DNA of 64,000 nt, taken from positions 9,648,321 through 9,712,320 of the forward strand of contig CM063109.1 of assembly GCA_031841125.1 (NCBI GenBank), given 5' to 3'. This document shows, piece after piece, positions 22,906 through 34,300 of this stretch. Numbering within the stretch: position 1 is the stretch's first letter; every line of letters starts with the position of its first letter. Position numbers and translations under genes: made by a program. A model generated the notes under the pieces. The model did no database searches and was not told where the DNA came from. It saw only the letters and a program-made list of their open reading frames with translations. This DNA is from Acanthococcus lagerstroemiae. Its lineage: Eukaryota > Arthropoda > Insecta > Hemiptera > Eriococcidae.

Positions 22906-22989
22906 AATCTATCCCAATGAAAAACATAAATTTGATGGTTGTGTTACTTACACCCCTTTCTTTGGTAACCCTTCAATTAAGTTGTGATA

Positions 22990-23213
22990 GTGAGGCGTCT
23001 GGTTGGCCGAGTGGATAGCGCGTTGGTCTCGGAATCCGGAGGTCCCGGGTTCGAGCCCACGTAGCAACTCGCCAGATTTCGACCTAGGCAGGTTTTTCGG
23101 CCAGAAGGAAAGAGGGCTAAGACAGCCCTTACTGCCTCCCCGACGTCTCTGAGGCAATGCTCGAAAGGCCGGATTTCAGGGATCGGGTTGAGAGCAAATT
23201 AGGAGAAAAAAAG
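22990..23213 (+). mobile_element. tRNA-derived SINE, copy B (11-bp target duplication)
   Basis: Same family as 10229. Perfect 11-bp repeats AAGTTGTGATA at 22979-22989 and 23214-23224 fix both ends, giving a 224-bp full-length unit with A box TGGCCGAGTGG, B box GGTTCGAGCCC and a short A-rich tail. Confidence 0.9.
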
Positions 23214-23229
23214 AAGTTGTGATAATAAA

Positions 23230-24216
23230 TTGAGCCTCACTTCATTACACGAAGAAAAATTGAATTGCCCACGCGGAAAAAGCAGCCTGGCTTCACCTCG
23301 CCCAACAGACACCTTACATCGCGGAAATGAAAGCTGTGTTTCGAAAATCATTACCACTTTTTTTTCCTATCACGTCTCCGTTGTATTTACATAAGCGGAG
23401 GTCTACCTGTTCGTATAAAAATCACCGGGTAATTCATCTGTCGAAGTTGAAATGGCGAAAATTTTTACGTACCCGCCATGCCTCCATTATTGAAATGTCA
23501 ATCGCCTGATCTCTGGCACAGTTACACGCGGCTAGTTGAGTAATTTCAGTGAGTATCGCGTCGTATACTCTTACCTGTGTAGGTGTGGTATGAAAAATCA
23601 CCTTCGGCGTGTTCCACTCGAACACGGATACCTTGAACACGCCCTCACTCTCAGGAAATGCTGTCTAGCGTCTATACCACACTGAAGAAAGCACCGCGAT
23701 GTATTCTCTGGTGGCCATAACCAGAGTTATTCGAAAAACCCATAATTAAGTGGGAAAAAAGTCCGATCGGTAGTCTGTACGCGTAGATCTAACTATTAAT
23801 CGTTAATTAACTTCCATTTTTTTTTCATAATTCGCTGGCTCAAGAAATAACAATTAACGCTTGGTTATTAACTTCGGCGTTAACGATTGCCTTTCGCCGG
23901 GAGAATTTTATAGAAGTGGAAAACTGATTTATTGGAGCTTGAAAGAGTATAAAAATGTCGGCAAGGAAGTGCGGATGTATCATCTGCATAGACAATAGAA
24001 TGTTCGGTGTATTATTATAAGTATGTTCGTATATTAATATGAGGAACATTCAGCTAGTGACGGATCTAAGAGGGAAGCCACCCCGACTAGTCTACGAAAA
24101 CGGTGGAAGAAGCCATTTTTTTCTAAAATATAATTCGCTGTACTCTTTTCTGAACTCCCCGTCTCCGGGTCACTGGGCTATTGGGTTTTCATAGAATCTT
24201 AATACCTAATCTGATT
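23230..24216. other. Stretch with no recognised feature
   Basis: No supported coding region, inverted repeat or RNA gene seen. Confidence 0.4.
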
Positions 24217-24580
24217 CAGGGACGTACCGAAGAGTTTTCCGGGGGGGGGGGGGATTATGAAATCCCAACTGACTGAGCTCAGAATTCCCAAGTATCAAAG
24301 AAAAAAAGAAAAGGGAAAAACCCTTTTGACCTGTTGTTTTTCCAACTGACTGAACTCAAAATTCCCAAGTATCAATGCGAAAGAAGAAAAACAGAAAAAC
24401 CTTTTGACTTTGTTGGGTTTTCCCAACTTCTCAACGCAATTCTCAAGTATCAAAGCACACACACAAAAAAAACTTGTTGGATTTCCCAACTTGCCTGACT
24501 AAAATGTTAAATTTTCCCAACTGCAGAGTGAAAAATTCCTATGGGGAGGTTGCCCCTGCCCCCATTATCGGTACGTCCCG
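24217..24580. mobile_element. MITE with internal ~70-bp tandem repeats, copy 2
   Basis: Termini CAGGGACGTACCG and CGGTACGTCCCG, with three internal units carrying CTGAACTCAAAATTCCCAAG and TATCAA plus AACCTTTTGACTTTGTTGG. It is the same family as 8519-8837 and carries a G12 run just inside the left end. Confidence 0.72.
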
Positions 24581-25050
24581 GTATGATTTTCTCCTCTCAA
24601 TTGGCGTTTCGACACTCCTGTAGATGCGCTAGTGTCGTGAACGAAAAGATGATCAGAGTATTTTTCAGGGATAGCCAACGAAACCGTTTTTTTCCCGTTT
24701 CGTTATTTCGTTTCAATATTTTTGACAAAAATCAATCGTTATTTCGTTTCGTTTGTTTGCCATCCCTGCTATTTACTGAACTCACCCTAACTCAACTCCA
24801 GTGGCGTAGCTAGCTTTTGCGAGGCTCGGTGCAAAGTTTTTGTTGGGCCGTCATTCAAATGTGTTATTTTGAAAAAGGTAGGGTGTTTAGTTGACGTGGA
24901 CGTTTACCATGCCTAACTAATGTAAATATCATTGGAAAACGTGTACAACGTTTGCCATGTTTATTTTTCAAATAATTCAGTAAACTTATAAGGAGAAATC
25001 ACATTTAAGATTTTTGTCTGGCTTTCTTTTCGCTCAGACCATTAATGGCA

Positions 25051-25601
25051 TCATTGTAATTCAACATTTGATACCAGCTTTTTTTTAATGGAAGCTCGCT
25101 GTTGAGTCATAGTCGAACGCAAATAGTTTCTAATTAATTTTAAAACAGAAAAGCTTCTTTCACATGACGCTTCGGTAACAGGAATTGTACATATGATACG
25201 TAGAATTATATACACATTAGGATAAATATCTTTTAAATTACTCTGAATGAGAAATTTCAATGAAAAATTCACATTACTTTGTTTAGTAGGTTTTTTTTTT
25301 AAAACTGCTCTCTCAAAATAGGAGCCAACATTTTCAGTTCTTGAAATAAATCAGTAACGTTTACATCGCATTCTTCACCACATGTAAGAACAGTCTTTAG
25401 ATCAGAGCAGTGTTTTTCTAAATCTTCCTCTTCCAAGTGACGCATGTCGCAGATGAATCCAAAGGTATCCCAAAATGTTTTTAACGCTTGGAAACGCTGT
25501 TTAAGACTAGAGTCAATCATGTTCACCACTTCATTAAAAAATTCGACTCTGAACTTTTGAAGTCCAGTAAGTGGTTGGTCTTCGGATTCGTAGTCGAACA
25601 T
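25051..25601 (-). pseudogene. hAT transposase fragment (ZMYM1-like, C-terminal half)
   Basis: Two minus-strand frames. 25601-25299 reads FDYESEDQPLTGLQKFRVEF and VNMIDSSLKQRFQALK, the middle region of insect zinc-finger-MYM-type-1-like hAT proteins. 25272-25051 contains IYPNVYIILRIICTIPVTEA followed by SCERSFSVLKLIRNYLRSTM, the hAT dimerisation domain (family pattern A-x-x-E-R-x-F-S). The frames are separated by a shift at a poly-T run (25291-25300). The N-terminal half, including any zinc finger and the catalytic aspartates, is missing. Confidence 0.82.
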
Positions 25602-25678
25602 TCTTTTCTTTTTTCTTGATCTTGTTTCAGAAAAATCGTCCTTCGGACCCGGGAAAAGAAATGAAATTTCGATTACAG

Positions 25679-25748
25679 TAGGCTCGGCTACTAGTACCCG
25701 ACCCTAGAAAGTGGTTGCAATAGGCTCGGCTACTAGTAGCCGAGCCTA
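25679..25748. repeat. Perfect 28-bp palindrome and an adjacent degenerate copy
   Basis: TAGGCTCGGCTACT at 25721-25734 is followed directly by its reverse complement to 25748, a perfect palindrome. A near copy starts at 25679 with three substitutions in the right half. It lies just inside the right MITE unit of the composite hAT element. Confidence 0.8.
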
Positions 25749-26049
25749 AAAATCACAAATCAGAAAACTAGGGATGGCAAACGAAACGTTGTTTTTTTCG
25801 TTTCGTTATTTCGTTTCAATATTTTAGACAAAAATCAATCGTTATTTCGTTATTTCGTTTCGTTTCGTTTGCCATCCCTGGTATTTTTAACACAAAAACA
25901 TGTACAAGTAAACTGAGCTCTAGCATCTTCAGTATTGTTTTTTATGGAAAACTGAGGAGAACTAAAGTGTTAGCCCGTATCATTTCCTTTCAGATGAGCC
26001 CAACTTCAGTTTTTTGCAGAACATTTTGTCACTGATCGTCTTTTCGTCC

Positions 26050-26330
26050 AAATACACACCAATCAGCGCGCCGCATTATATAAGGCCGCTAGAGAGCGAC
26101 TCTTTACCGTCCAACGCGAATACCTGCAGGCTGCAGGGAAAGATATTAACTGTCCTAGATATATGGCTTTCTCACTCTTATTAATTTCCGTTCCACCTAT
26201 AACAATTTTCGTTTCTTCTGGACAGTGGGAAAGTACCTTATCTCTAGGGATTCCAAAAATATGCTCTGGAAAGGGATCAAATATGCGCTTATAATAATAA
26301 TATGCCAAAATATTTCCTATCAAAATAGCA
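26050..26330 (-). pseudogene. Reverse transcriptase fragment (RTE/BovB-like)
   Basis: Minus frame with GGTEINKSEKAIYLGQLISF, the YLGQ-x-I motif downstream of the RT catalytic site in RTE-class elements. No other RT motif is nearby. A 21-bp perfect inverted repeat (26245-26265 and 26852-26872, TAGGGATTCCAAAAATATGC) partly overlaps it. Confidence 0.6.
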
Positions 26331-26920
26331 ATATATGGATATTATTCTAAAGGCGAAATCAAGAGATGACAGTTGAAATGTTAAGATGTTGAGAATCAAC
26401 AGATCAGAAGATCACTGATGGACTGATCCAAAATCAGTCCGAATGGGAATAAAAGAATAGAGCTGGTCTATATGCACAAGAAAAAGGTCCTAAAGTAATC
26501 GTTCGAAAAGTATTTTTCGAAGGTGAACATTGAATACATTTAACTTTGTTCTAACGTAAGCAGGCGGAAAAAATTTTTTGATTTGTAAAACAGTTGCAGA
26601 CTTATATTGCAGTTTCACCTTCTTAAAAGACAATAAAGCAGTGCAATATTGAAAGGAAAAGGAACTATTCCGCAAGAATGGTAGAACTTGCCAAATATTC
26701 TAGCATATGCTCTAAAAAACAGAAAATATGCCAAAACTTCAGAATGTATCAAATATGCTCGATCAAGTATGGCTCATTCTTCTTGAAATTCTATGAACGC
26801 AAAATTAACAAGGATATTCCCTGTCTACTTCAACAGAAAAAAATATGTGAAAGCATATTTTTGGAATCCCTACTCATCATGTCCCTGCTGCTCGTAGCTA
26901 ATACAGAGTATTTCTTTTAT

Positions 26921-27087
26921 TAGAGCGCCTGGAAACACCCGAGTACTGATACCCGCTATTTTGAATCGCTAGGTGTCCAATGAAGATTCACAATTTGATG
27001 TGTCGGATATGCAGAACGTGAATTGTCGGGGGCACCAATAGACTCAAAATTGCGGATGTCAGTACTTGGGTGTTTCCAGGTCCTCTA
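26921..27087. mobile_element. MITE with ~34-bp inverted ends (possible distant foldback relative)
   Basis: TAGAGCGCCTGGAAACACCC ... at the left and the complement ending GGGTGTTTCCAGG then TCCTCTA at the right. Termini TAGAG/CTCTA, total length (167 bp) and a CCGCNATTTTGANTC block about 34 bp in recall the foldback family, but the central GATGCCGAAT core is absent and no 7-bp duplication is visible. Confidence 0.65.
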
Positions 27088-27569
27088 GTATAGTATCGAC
27101 GCACGATAAAGATAAATTTTTATTTGGGAAAATATGGCGCATCTTTAGTGACAAGAAATGTTCTTCTCTTTTGTGAAGGGGGGGGGGAGCTGAAATTCAG
27201 CTTTTGGAAACTTTTTAATGGAAACCTATAGAATAAAATATCGAAATACGGCTTAATTGGGTCACTAATTTCGAATATAGCATCAAATTTTTCATCTGGC
27301 CCGGCTAGGATTTCAAATTTGAAAAACTGAGCAAAATTATCTTACCAGATTTCCTTTTCTCAAAGAGAAAAAAGGAAGTCAAGTTCTTCTCGTCGAAAAA
27401 TGAGAAGGGATGATTTTCCTCTCCCTGAGAAAAGGTAGAAAAAGCTGTTCTGAAAGAAGTTCTTACTCTAACGAAAGGAAGAGATGCTGTTTGCTTTCCT
27501 CAAGGGGAAAAAAGTTTTTCTTTTCAGAACAAAAAAAAACGACTTTTTCCTGTGAGAGGAAGTTCTACT

Positions 27570-27997
27570 CAGGCCCGTAGCCAGCCATCTGCAATAAGGG
27601 GTGCTGACTGTTTACCGGGGGGGGGGGGTTGAGGATACACATAGTATATTATGTGAAGATTTCTACGAGGCAATGGTGTAGTCAAAGGAGGAGAGGTGAA
27701 TTACCTCCGAAGGCACCTGAAATTAAATTTAAAATATGCAAAAATAAGTAATTTTTCGCCCTTAAAACACGTTCTTTCGAAATCCCATTCCCAATCCAAG
27801 AGTCCCAAATTAGTTAACCCAATTTTTGTTCTAAATTTTAAGATGTTTCCGTGTTATTAATTCTCTTCATCCATTCTTTCTTTCTCGTTCAGTGTAATGA
27901 TGATTTCCTTTAATGATGGTATTTTTGCCTAGGGGGGTTCAAGATACCTTTAGAGGGGGCTCAGCCCTAGCTCCCCCCCCCCATGGCTACGGGGCTG
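27570..27997. mobile_element. hAT MITE with CAGSCCCGTAGCCA ends
   Basis: 428 bp. Left end CAGGCCCGTAGCCAGCC, right end CATGGCTACGGGGCTG. Flanks GTTCTACT (27562-27569) and GTTCTGCT (27998-28005) agree at 7 of 8. Contains G and C homopolymer runs, no coding. Confidence 0.8.
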
Positions 27998-28005
27998 GTT
28001 CTGCT

Positions 28006-28700
28006 CACCGATGGTAGAGATTAGTTTTCGTCTCCTTCTTAACTCACAGAAAGAACATGTTTCTCATTCTTCAAGAAACGGAACAATTTTTTTTTTTTGT
28101 CTTGCTCCAACAAAAGAACTAACTTCTTTTCATTCAGGAACTGAAGGGTTCAAGGATCCCTATTCTTTTATTTTCGCAAACTAGTTTTTTAATAGAAGAC
28201 TTGCTCTTTGATAAATGAAACAAGTTATTTTTCACGCCTCAAAAAGAAAAATAACGAAATTTTTTATCAATCGAGAAAGGTAAGAGGCGATTTTCTTCTT
28301 CGAAACTGAGTTTTTTTTATCCAAGCAATTTTTTTTTTTCTTTTTCTTAGAGGAAAGCAACAAGTTTCACCTTCGTTTCTTAATTTTGATAGTCACGAGC
28401 GCAAAATATAAATAATACGCTTCAAATGAGCAAAACTGACTCAACTTTTGGAAAATTTAACGAACCATAACCCAAATTTTTCATTCGACAAGTGCCAAAT
28501 CTTGTAAACTAAACAAAGCATCAAAATTGTAAAATGAAGAAGATACTTGTTCCTGTTCTAGAAGCCAGAAAACCCGCCTTTCGATCAATTATTCTGAAAA
28601 TTTCTGTACTATGCTCTCTACGAGAGGAGAAACAAATCGGCCCTTCCCTTTTCTCAATGGAAGAAATGCGAGGAAAGAAGACAAAAATTCTAATTTTTGA
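28006..28700. other. Low-complexity A/G- and T/C-rich tract
   Basis: Alternating AAGAA- and TTCTT-rich segments (continuous with about 27340-27561 on the other side of the MITE). No gene or discrete repeat unit recognised. Confidence 0.5.
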
Positions 28701-28728
28701 CTAAAAAAAAGGATATCTTCTACATATA

Positions 28729-28908
28729 CCTATTTGTTCCTCAATTTATGAATCCCGAAATTAAATTTGGGGATCAGAATTATTATATTACTGTAGCAGG
28801 ACGAGGCAGGGTTTTTCACCTATTCGTTCCTCAATTTATGAATCCTGAAATAAAATTTGGGGATCAGAATTATTATATTACTGTAGCAGGACGAGGCAGG
28901 GTTTTTCA
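28729..28908. repeat. 90-bp tandem duplication (two units)
   Basis: Units 28729-28818 and 28819-28908 differ at only about three positions. The period is a multiple of three, so one plus-strand frame stays open through both, repeating 30 residues that include PQFMNPEIKFGDQNYYITV. The peptide was not recognised. Confidence 0.9.
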
Positions 28909-29410
28909 GATGTCAACATTCATCAACTCAGTAACACGTATGTTTTTTCACTACAGTAAAAATACAAAAACAAAACGGAAATTATCTAATTATTTAGGAC
29001 GTAAAAATTTTCTTGGGGCAGTCGTGCTCTAATTTGCCCCCTTCTGGTTACGAGCCGACTCATGTTCCTTGTGTTTCGGTTTTCACATCTTCTTTAGTAT
29101 AAAAAGCCCGATATCCACAATATTTTCGAGAAAGAAAAAAAAAGAATTGAAGGTTTCCCCAATGAGAGAAAAAATGTTATCTTCTTCAAAATATCTTTCA
29201 AGGAAGTGATCAGACACAAAAAATTTGTTTTTAAAATAACAGAAGACGGAAATTATTTGAAAAAAATCCCGTGGAGGTGTACGGGGGCATCGAAATAGGA
29301 CTATTGATTGGTGTACTAATTTAATGTCTCTTACTCAATAATAATCAAGTAAATGTCACTTGATAAACTTTTTCTATGGTTCTTGATTCGCTGGGCCCAT
29401 TTTTATCTCT

Positions 29411-29612
29411 TTTTTTAATTTTGCTCTTCACTCGAGTCCTGGAATCCGCCCTTTCGAGCATTACTTCAGAGACGTCGGGGAGGCTGTTAGTGCTGTCTTA
29501 GCCCTTTTCCCTTCTGGCCGAAAAACCAGGCTAGGTCGAAAATTCTGGAAAGTTGCTACGTGGGCTCGAACCCGGAACCTCCGGATTCTGAGACCAACGA
29601 TAGAAGGCCAAA
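29411..29612 (-). mobile_element. tRNA-derived SINE, copy C
   Basis: Minus-strand copy with GGTCTCAGAATCCGGAGGTT, B box GGGTTCGAGCCCACGTAGC, then the family body and A-rich tail at 29411. The A box is degraded (CTTCTATCGTTGG in place of GCCGAGTGGATAGCG-type sequence). Confidence 0.82.
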
Positions 29613-30084
29613 CCTAAACATAGGAATTAGTAGCTTCTAGTATATCGATTGTAAAGTGTATCGGATTGCCGAATTAATTATCTTTGCGGTCATTTTAGTT
29701 GCAATCGTAACCCTTACTAAGAAGGCTTCACAGATGAATGTTTAGTTATTGAAAGTTGTACTAGTGGTTACCAATAATATCAAACTTAGCGGCAAGTTGT
29801 CAGTTGTGTCCCGAATAGCCGTTTTCGCACCAGTTGCGTCCCGCTATCAAAATATTCGAATATTGCATCCCACTATAAAAATTGAGATGTACGAGTTCCG
29901 CCCTAGATATTGCGTGCATTGCGTCCACGAAAAAATAGTTTGTCAAAACTACATAATATGGTCTATACTTACAGTAATCGTATATGAACGAATGACAGTG
30001 ATATCCTACTTTTCAATTTTCGGAGATAAAACTTTACCATCCCTACAAGCAAGGAGAAAATTCCACCTGGCCAACTGTGATATC

Positions 30085-30186
30085 AGTGATGACGGGCCGT
30101 ATGCGGCGGTGCAAGCACGCCAAATTGGCCCCCCGATACCGCATCCTCTAAACAGGAAATACCCTGCTTGGGTCTTTGTCAGGATA
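30085..30186 (+). repeat. Short SINE-like repeat (relative of 20539)
   Basis: GGTGCAAGCACGCCAAATTG, CCCGATACCGCATCC, GGAAATACCC and TTGTCAGGATAAAGC align with the unit at 20539-20632 in the same orientation. Flanking duplication not seen. Confidence 0.55.
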
Positions 30187-30363
30187 AAGCTCATTTTGAT
30201 ATAAATAAGTACCTACCTGTATAGGGAAGAGTCTTGTACCGTGGACCACTTATTTTTAACCGTTTTTACCAAATGATGATCCTACCTTAAACTACTTGTA
30301 AAATTTTTTGCCCAAAAGAATAGCTCCAGCTGAAGTTATGAGCAATTTTTCAACTCAAAATTT

Positions 30364-30403
30364 GTGGACCAAGGTACAACACCCCTATTGTGCCTTGGTC
30401 CAC
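30364..30403. repeat. Hairpin with 16-bp arms
   Basis: GTGGACCAAGGTACAA, an 8-base loop, then TTGTGCCTTGGTCCAC (15/16). A related GTACCGTGGACCAC lies at 30237, suggesting a small inverted-repeat element around 30230-30410. Confidence 0.6.
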
Positions 30404-31281
30404 CGTGCAATTATACCTTAGACCATCTGCAAAACCTTTCAAAAATGATGTTTTTGTGATAAAAAAAGCTTGGGCAAATCGTGATAACTGACCTACATTT
30501 TATTTTTGTAAATTTAATTGCAATGCAGAAGAGCAGTTCTTGTACTCATAAGAAGCTGGACGCAACTCTTTCATCGTTATTCTTGGAATTCACTTAGTAG
30601 ACCTCCAACATCTCTAAGGGTAACCCCCTCCTAATAATATTTGAAAAGTCGATTTTCGGCTAATTTTAGTGACCAGTCAGTTAATTGGAAAACCAAAGAC
30701 TTGATTTTTACTTTCCAATCGAATTTTTTCATATTTTGACCGACTTTTTCACTGTTCCAATTCCAAAAAAAGAACTTGTCATGCCTAGCTCCGTCCACTG
30801 GAGGGAGTTTCAAGACTGGAAATGTGGAAACCCTGGTCAGATTTAGTCGTTTTTGATCGTGTGTAAATTGTGTTCGTTCCTTTTCGGTCACACTAACTAA
30901 TCGGATTTAGTTTTTCTTGGTAATTTCTGATCATGTTTGGGTTATGATTTAGTTTCGATTGCATTTTGTCAATTTCGATCAGATTTGAATGTTCCTGGTA
31001 CTATTTGGTCAAGTGTGTCCATCTCGAACGAATTTAATCATTTTAGATCTATGGTCACATTTGATCATTTTATCATTTGTTTGGTCATTTCAATTCAATT
31101 AATTTTCATATGCATTAATCATTTTTAGTGCATTCGCCATATTGGACCGGTATTGATGTTTCGTTAAGATGGTTTTTAGTCGGTTTCTATAACACACATT
31201 CTGCTCTTTGCTGATTGATTCTGCTATTGATAAGAATCCTAAAGTTGGAAATAACTGAATACTTCTAATCACAGTTATAAG

Positions 31282-31287
31282 TTTATT
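31282..31287 (-). promoter_or_regulatory. Poly-A signal of the dsRNase gene
   Basis: AATAAA on the minus strand, about 75 nt after the dsRNase stop codon and followed by a T-rich stretch. Confidence 0.6.
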
Positions 31288-31362
31288 TTTTTGTCAGCGT
31301 ACAGCTTTCAAAATCGCAATCTATCCCGAGAGCACGTCGAGGCGTCGAGTATTAAATATGAC

Positions 31363-34300
31363 TTAGATGCGCGGTAGAAAGTGGAAACGAGTCGCCGAGC
31401 GCCGATGCCGTCCGCCCGTCTTGGTCGTACGCGGTGGTCCTCTCAACATACTTTGTACGTCGAGGAAGGGCACGTGCGGCACCTCCTTCCGCAGCTCGGC
31501 GAACGTGCAGCACGCGGTAACTCCTTGCGTAACGTTCGCGTAGTCTTCCGTCGAGTCCGCGAACGTCCAGCCATACGTTTGGCAAACGTCTTGGCAGAAG
31601 GGTATCTTCGAACCGGGTGGCAAAAATGGATTGTTCGATGTGACCAGAGCCGCACCTTGTTTGGTCGCCGGATTGTAAACCACTTTCCAGAAATACGACG
31701 GAACGGGAATATTCCTTTTTTGATTGTTGAGGTAAAGCTGCACCGGCTTTCCTTTTGCATCGGCCAGTTCCAGAATACCGTGTGTGCCCGTGAGTACGGT
31801 CAGGTCATCTTTGGTCTACAAAAAGAAACAGAAAGGGACACGTATGAAAGTTGATATCTAGTCGAACGGCCAGATTACACGTGCAACTGGCATCGGTCTC
31901 ATAATAAAAAGTCAATCTTCGAGGAGATATTTATAACAATAAACGTGCCTTCCTTCCCATCTGATCCAAATCCCGGACCTGCGGACATCGACGTCCACCT
32001 TAATAGCGCATGTATTTCATGATACAGCGAATGCTAAAACGTAAAGTCGATGTACTTACACTGATGGCGAGTTTTCTAACAATTTTCTCCACCGTTAACC
32101 AGTTACCGCCATTGATGCATTGCCATTGTGGTGCAGCGTTGACGTAGAAGTACGTCGCGAACTGCCAAGCTCCGAATATAAAATCAGCGTCGGGCGCCAA
32201 ATGACCGCGAGACAAAAAGTAGTCGTTTTCAGTGAAATACTTTTTCGCCTGAACTGCTCCGAATAAGTTATCGAATAAAGTCTTCTGCGCTTTCTGTAAT
32301 TCACGTACAGTAATTCAGGTTAGAGGCTAGTGACGAGAGGTTCAGGAATGACTGTAAAACAAGAATTGGGATTCTACGGAAAAGGGGAGGGGGTAGATAA
32401 GGCACCGTATGATAGTCCGAGACCTCTGGAACACAAGAATTACCGGAAAAGTCAAGAGCTCAGCCTAATTCAGTTTTTATAGAAGGGCCAGCTCTTTAAA
32501 TACCTTCTCCCCCTATCCCTCCTCCCTTGCTTTAAAAAACTGAGGGATCCGAGGTACATAGACGAACATGCAGAAGTAAAGGCACACAGACAGAAATATA
32601 GAAGGTGTTAGCGCGGGAATAACACCGCAAAGGGACCTAAAGCATGGAGCTGGCTGGCTCCTCGTAGTGATCTTCATCCAACTTCTATGTCTTCATACCG
32701 TTAGGCGCACGATTTACATGAGCATTTAAGCAGGATATCGAAATTTGGGACCGGGCAGTGGTCCTACTTTTCTTCCTCTTAAACTGCCACCACTACTGAC
32801 AACTGACGAGCCTTGCTATACCGAAAGGTCTAAAACAATGTTGAACACGATTTTTTACCTTCACGTAGAAATTATTCGGATGGTAATCCTTGTACAGTTC
32901 GGATACAGAGCCGTCGTGGAACTGCGGTCTTCTGGATTCGTGTACCGCACCTTGCAACGCGGCTCCAATTAGTGTATGTTTGGAGTACAATGAATTCGCC
33001 GGAGTCGGATCGTGGCATACGGACACCATTACATGCCAACCTTCTGCCTATATAATTGAGGATTGAATTAGACCGAGGTACATTACACATTGCAGGTTAA
33101 TTACGATAGCGATAAAAACACGTTCTGAATCAGAAGCTAACTCCCCCCGCCCCTTTCCCCATAAAAATTTGTTGGAAGCAGTTCTAAAACCCATAAGAAG
33201 AAACAATATTCATTTAGTAACCAAACCTAAAAGATTTCCTGTTCCATCTTACACCTCTGACTGACCGAAATCATCAATAAATGCTCTATTTCGATATCAT
33301 ACGTCAACGGGGACGTACTGAAGAAAATTTCTGAGGGAAAGAGAGAGGAAAAATCTCTAGTTCGCCTACAGAAATTTGCAATCTTGTGAGAATAACAGAG
33401 TGAACACTCCAAGATTTTGCCAAGAACTCCCTTTCCACTTCAGAGAACTTCATTTCGCGCCGAATGTGTCTCTGTTGGAAAATCGAACATATGCTATGTA
33501 ATGCTGGGCCTTCAAGTCTCCGTTCTACCTCAGAGAAAATATTTATCTTCGTCTCAACGCATCCAGTACCCGACCAAGAGTAAAGACTTCAAACATACTA
33601 GGCACTATTTCTGTTGTCCGATACTAGTAATGAGGGGCTCTGGTTTCTCAGGAAACTTAAGTTACGGGCGTTTGAATTGTTGAATAATTTCAATGAACGT
33701 AGGATATTTTGCGGATCGACGTACACCCCTGACACCGTGTTCCCTCAATAACACGAAGAAGTCTCAACTTTCTACCTCTACATTTGTTCTTAGAAACCAG
33801 TTAAATTACAAAAAAACATAATCACTCATAATCGATTACCTGAAAGCCAATTTCGTAAATTTTTCCGGTCTGCGCGCATCGTGTACTAGTAGTTTTGATT
33901 TCGGCCTCCACCGGTTTCTCGCAACTGGCCTTCTGCACTGAGAATGTTTTCTTAGAATCGTCGCTGTAGAGTGTGGTGCCGGAAACGCAGGAAGTAGACG
34001 TGACTTCTTCTCCACCCTCGCGCAAGTAATTATTCTTGCCGGGGCAGGCGAGAACCACTTCCTCACCTTTGGCCAGCTCGATAACACCGTTTCGTTTTCG
34101 TACATTTGGAATGAGCAGCGAGTACTTGCTGCCGCTTTTCTTCAGTATCAATGGTTCATTATCCTTTGGCAAGTCGCTGTTCACATTTATGGAACAGCCT
34201 AATCGAAACAACGACGATTAGTAATCGATAGATCTGTACGTGCGTCTGAACTAAGGGTTATGTACGCGTCGAGATCTTCTGGACACTCTCGACGTTCTCT

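Larger units (their letters stand above)
24666..25880. mobile_element. Composite hAT element: two MITE units bracketing a transposase fragment
   Basis: The outer limits are flanked by a perfect 8-bp repeat GTATTTTT (24658-24665 and 25881-25888). Each end is itself a complete palindromic MITE: 24666-24768 (CAGGGATAGCCAACGAAAC ... TTTGCCATCCCTG) and 25769-25880 (TAGGGATGGCAAACGAAAC ... TTTGCCATCCCTG). Inner flanks (CTATTTAC, CAGAAAAC) do not match the outer duplicates, so the 1,215 bp behaves as one transposed unit. Between the MITEs lie a CAGTGGCGTAGC-type hAT terminus (24800) and a minus-strand hAT transposase C-terminus. Confidence 0.75.

Noticed and set aside
27340..28360. Purine/pyrimidine-alternating tract as a possible structured RNA or matrix-attachment region
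   Set aside because: Only low-complexity AAGAA/TTCTT runs are seen, with no consistent period or pairing that would support a specific call.
29749..30204. 151-residue open frame
   Set aside because: It runs through a SINE-like repeat at 30085 and TTGCGTCC-rich sequence; composition and content are not protein-like.
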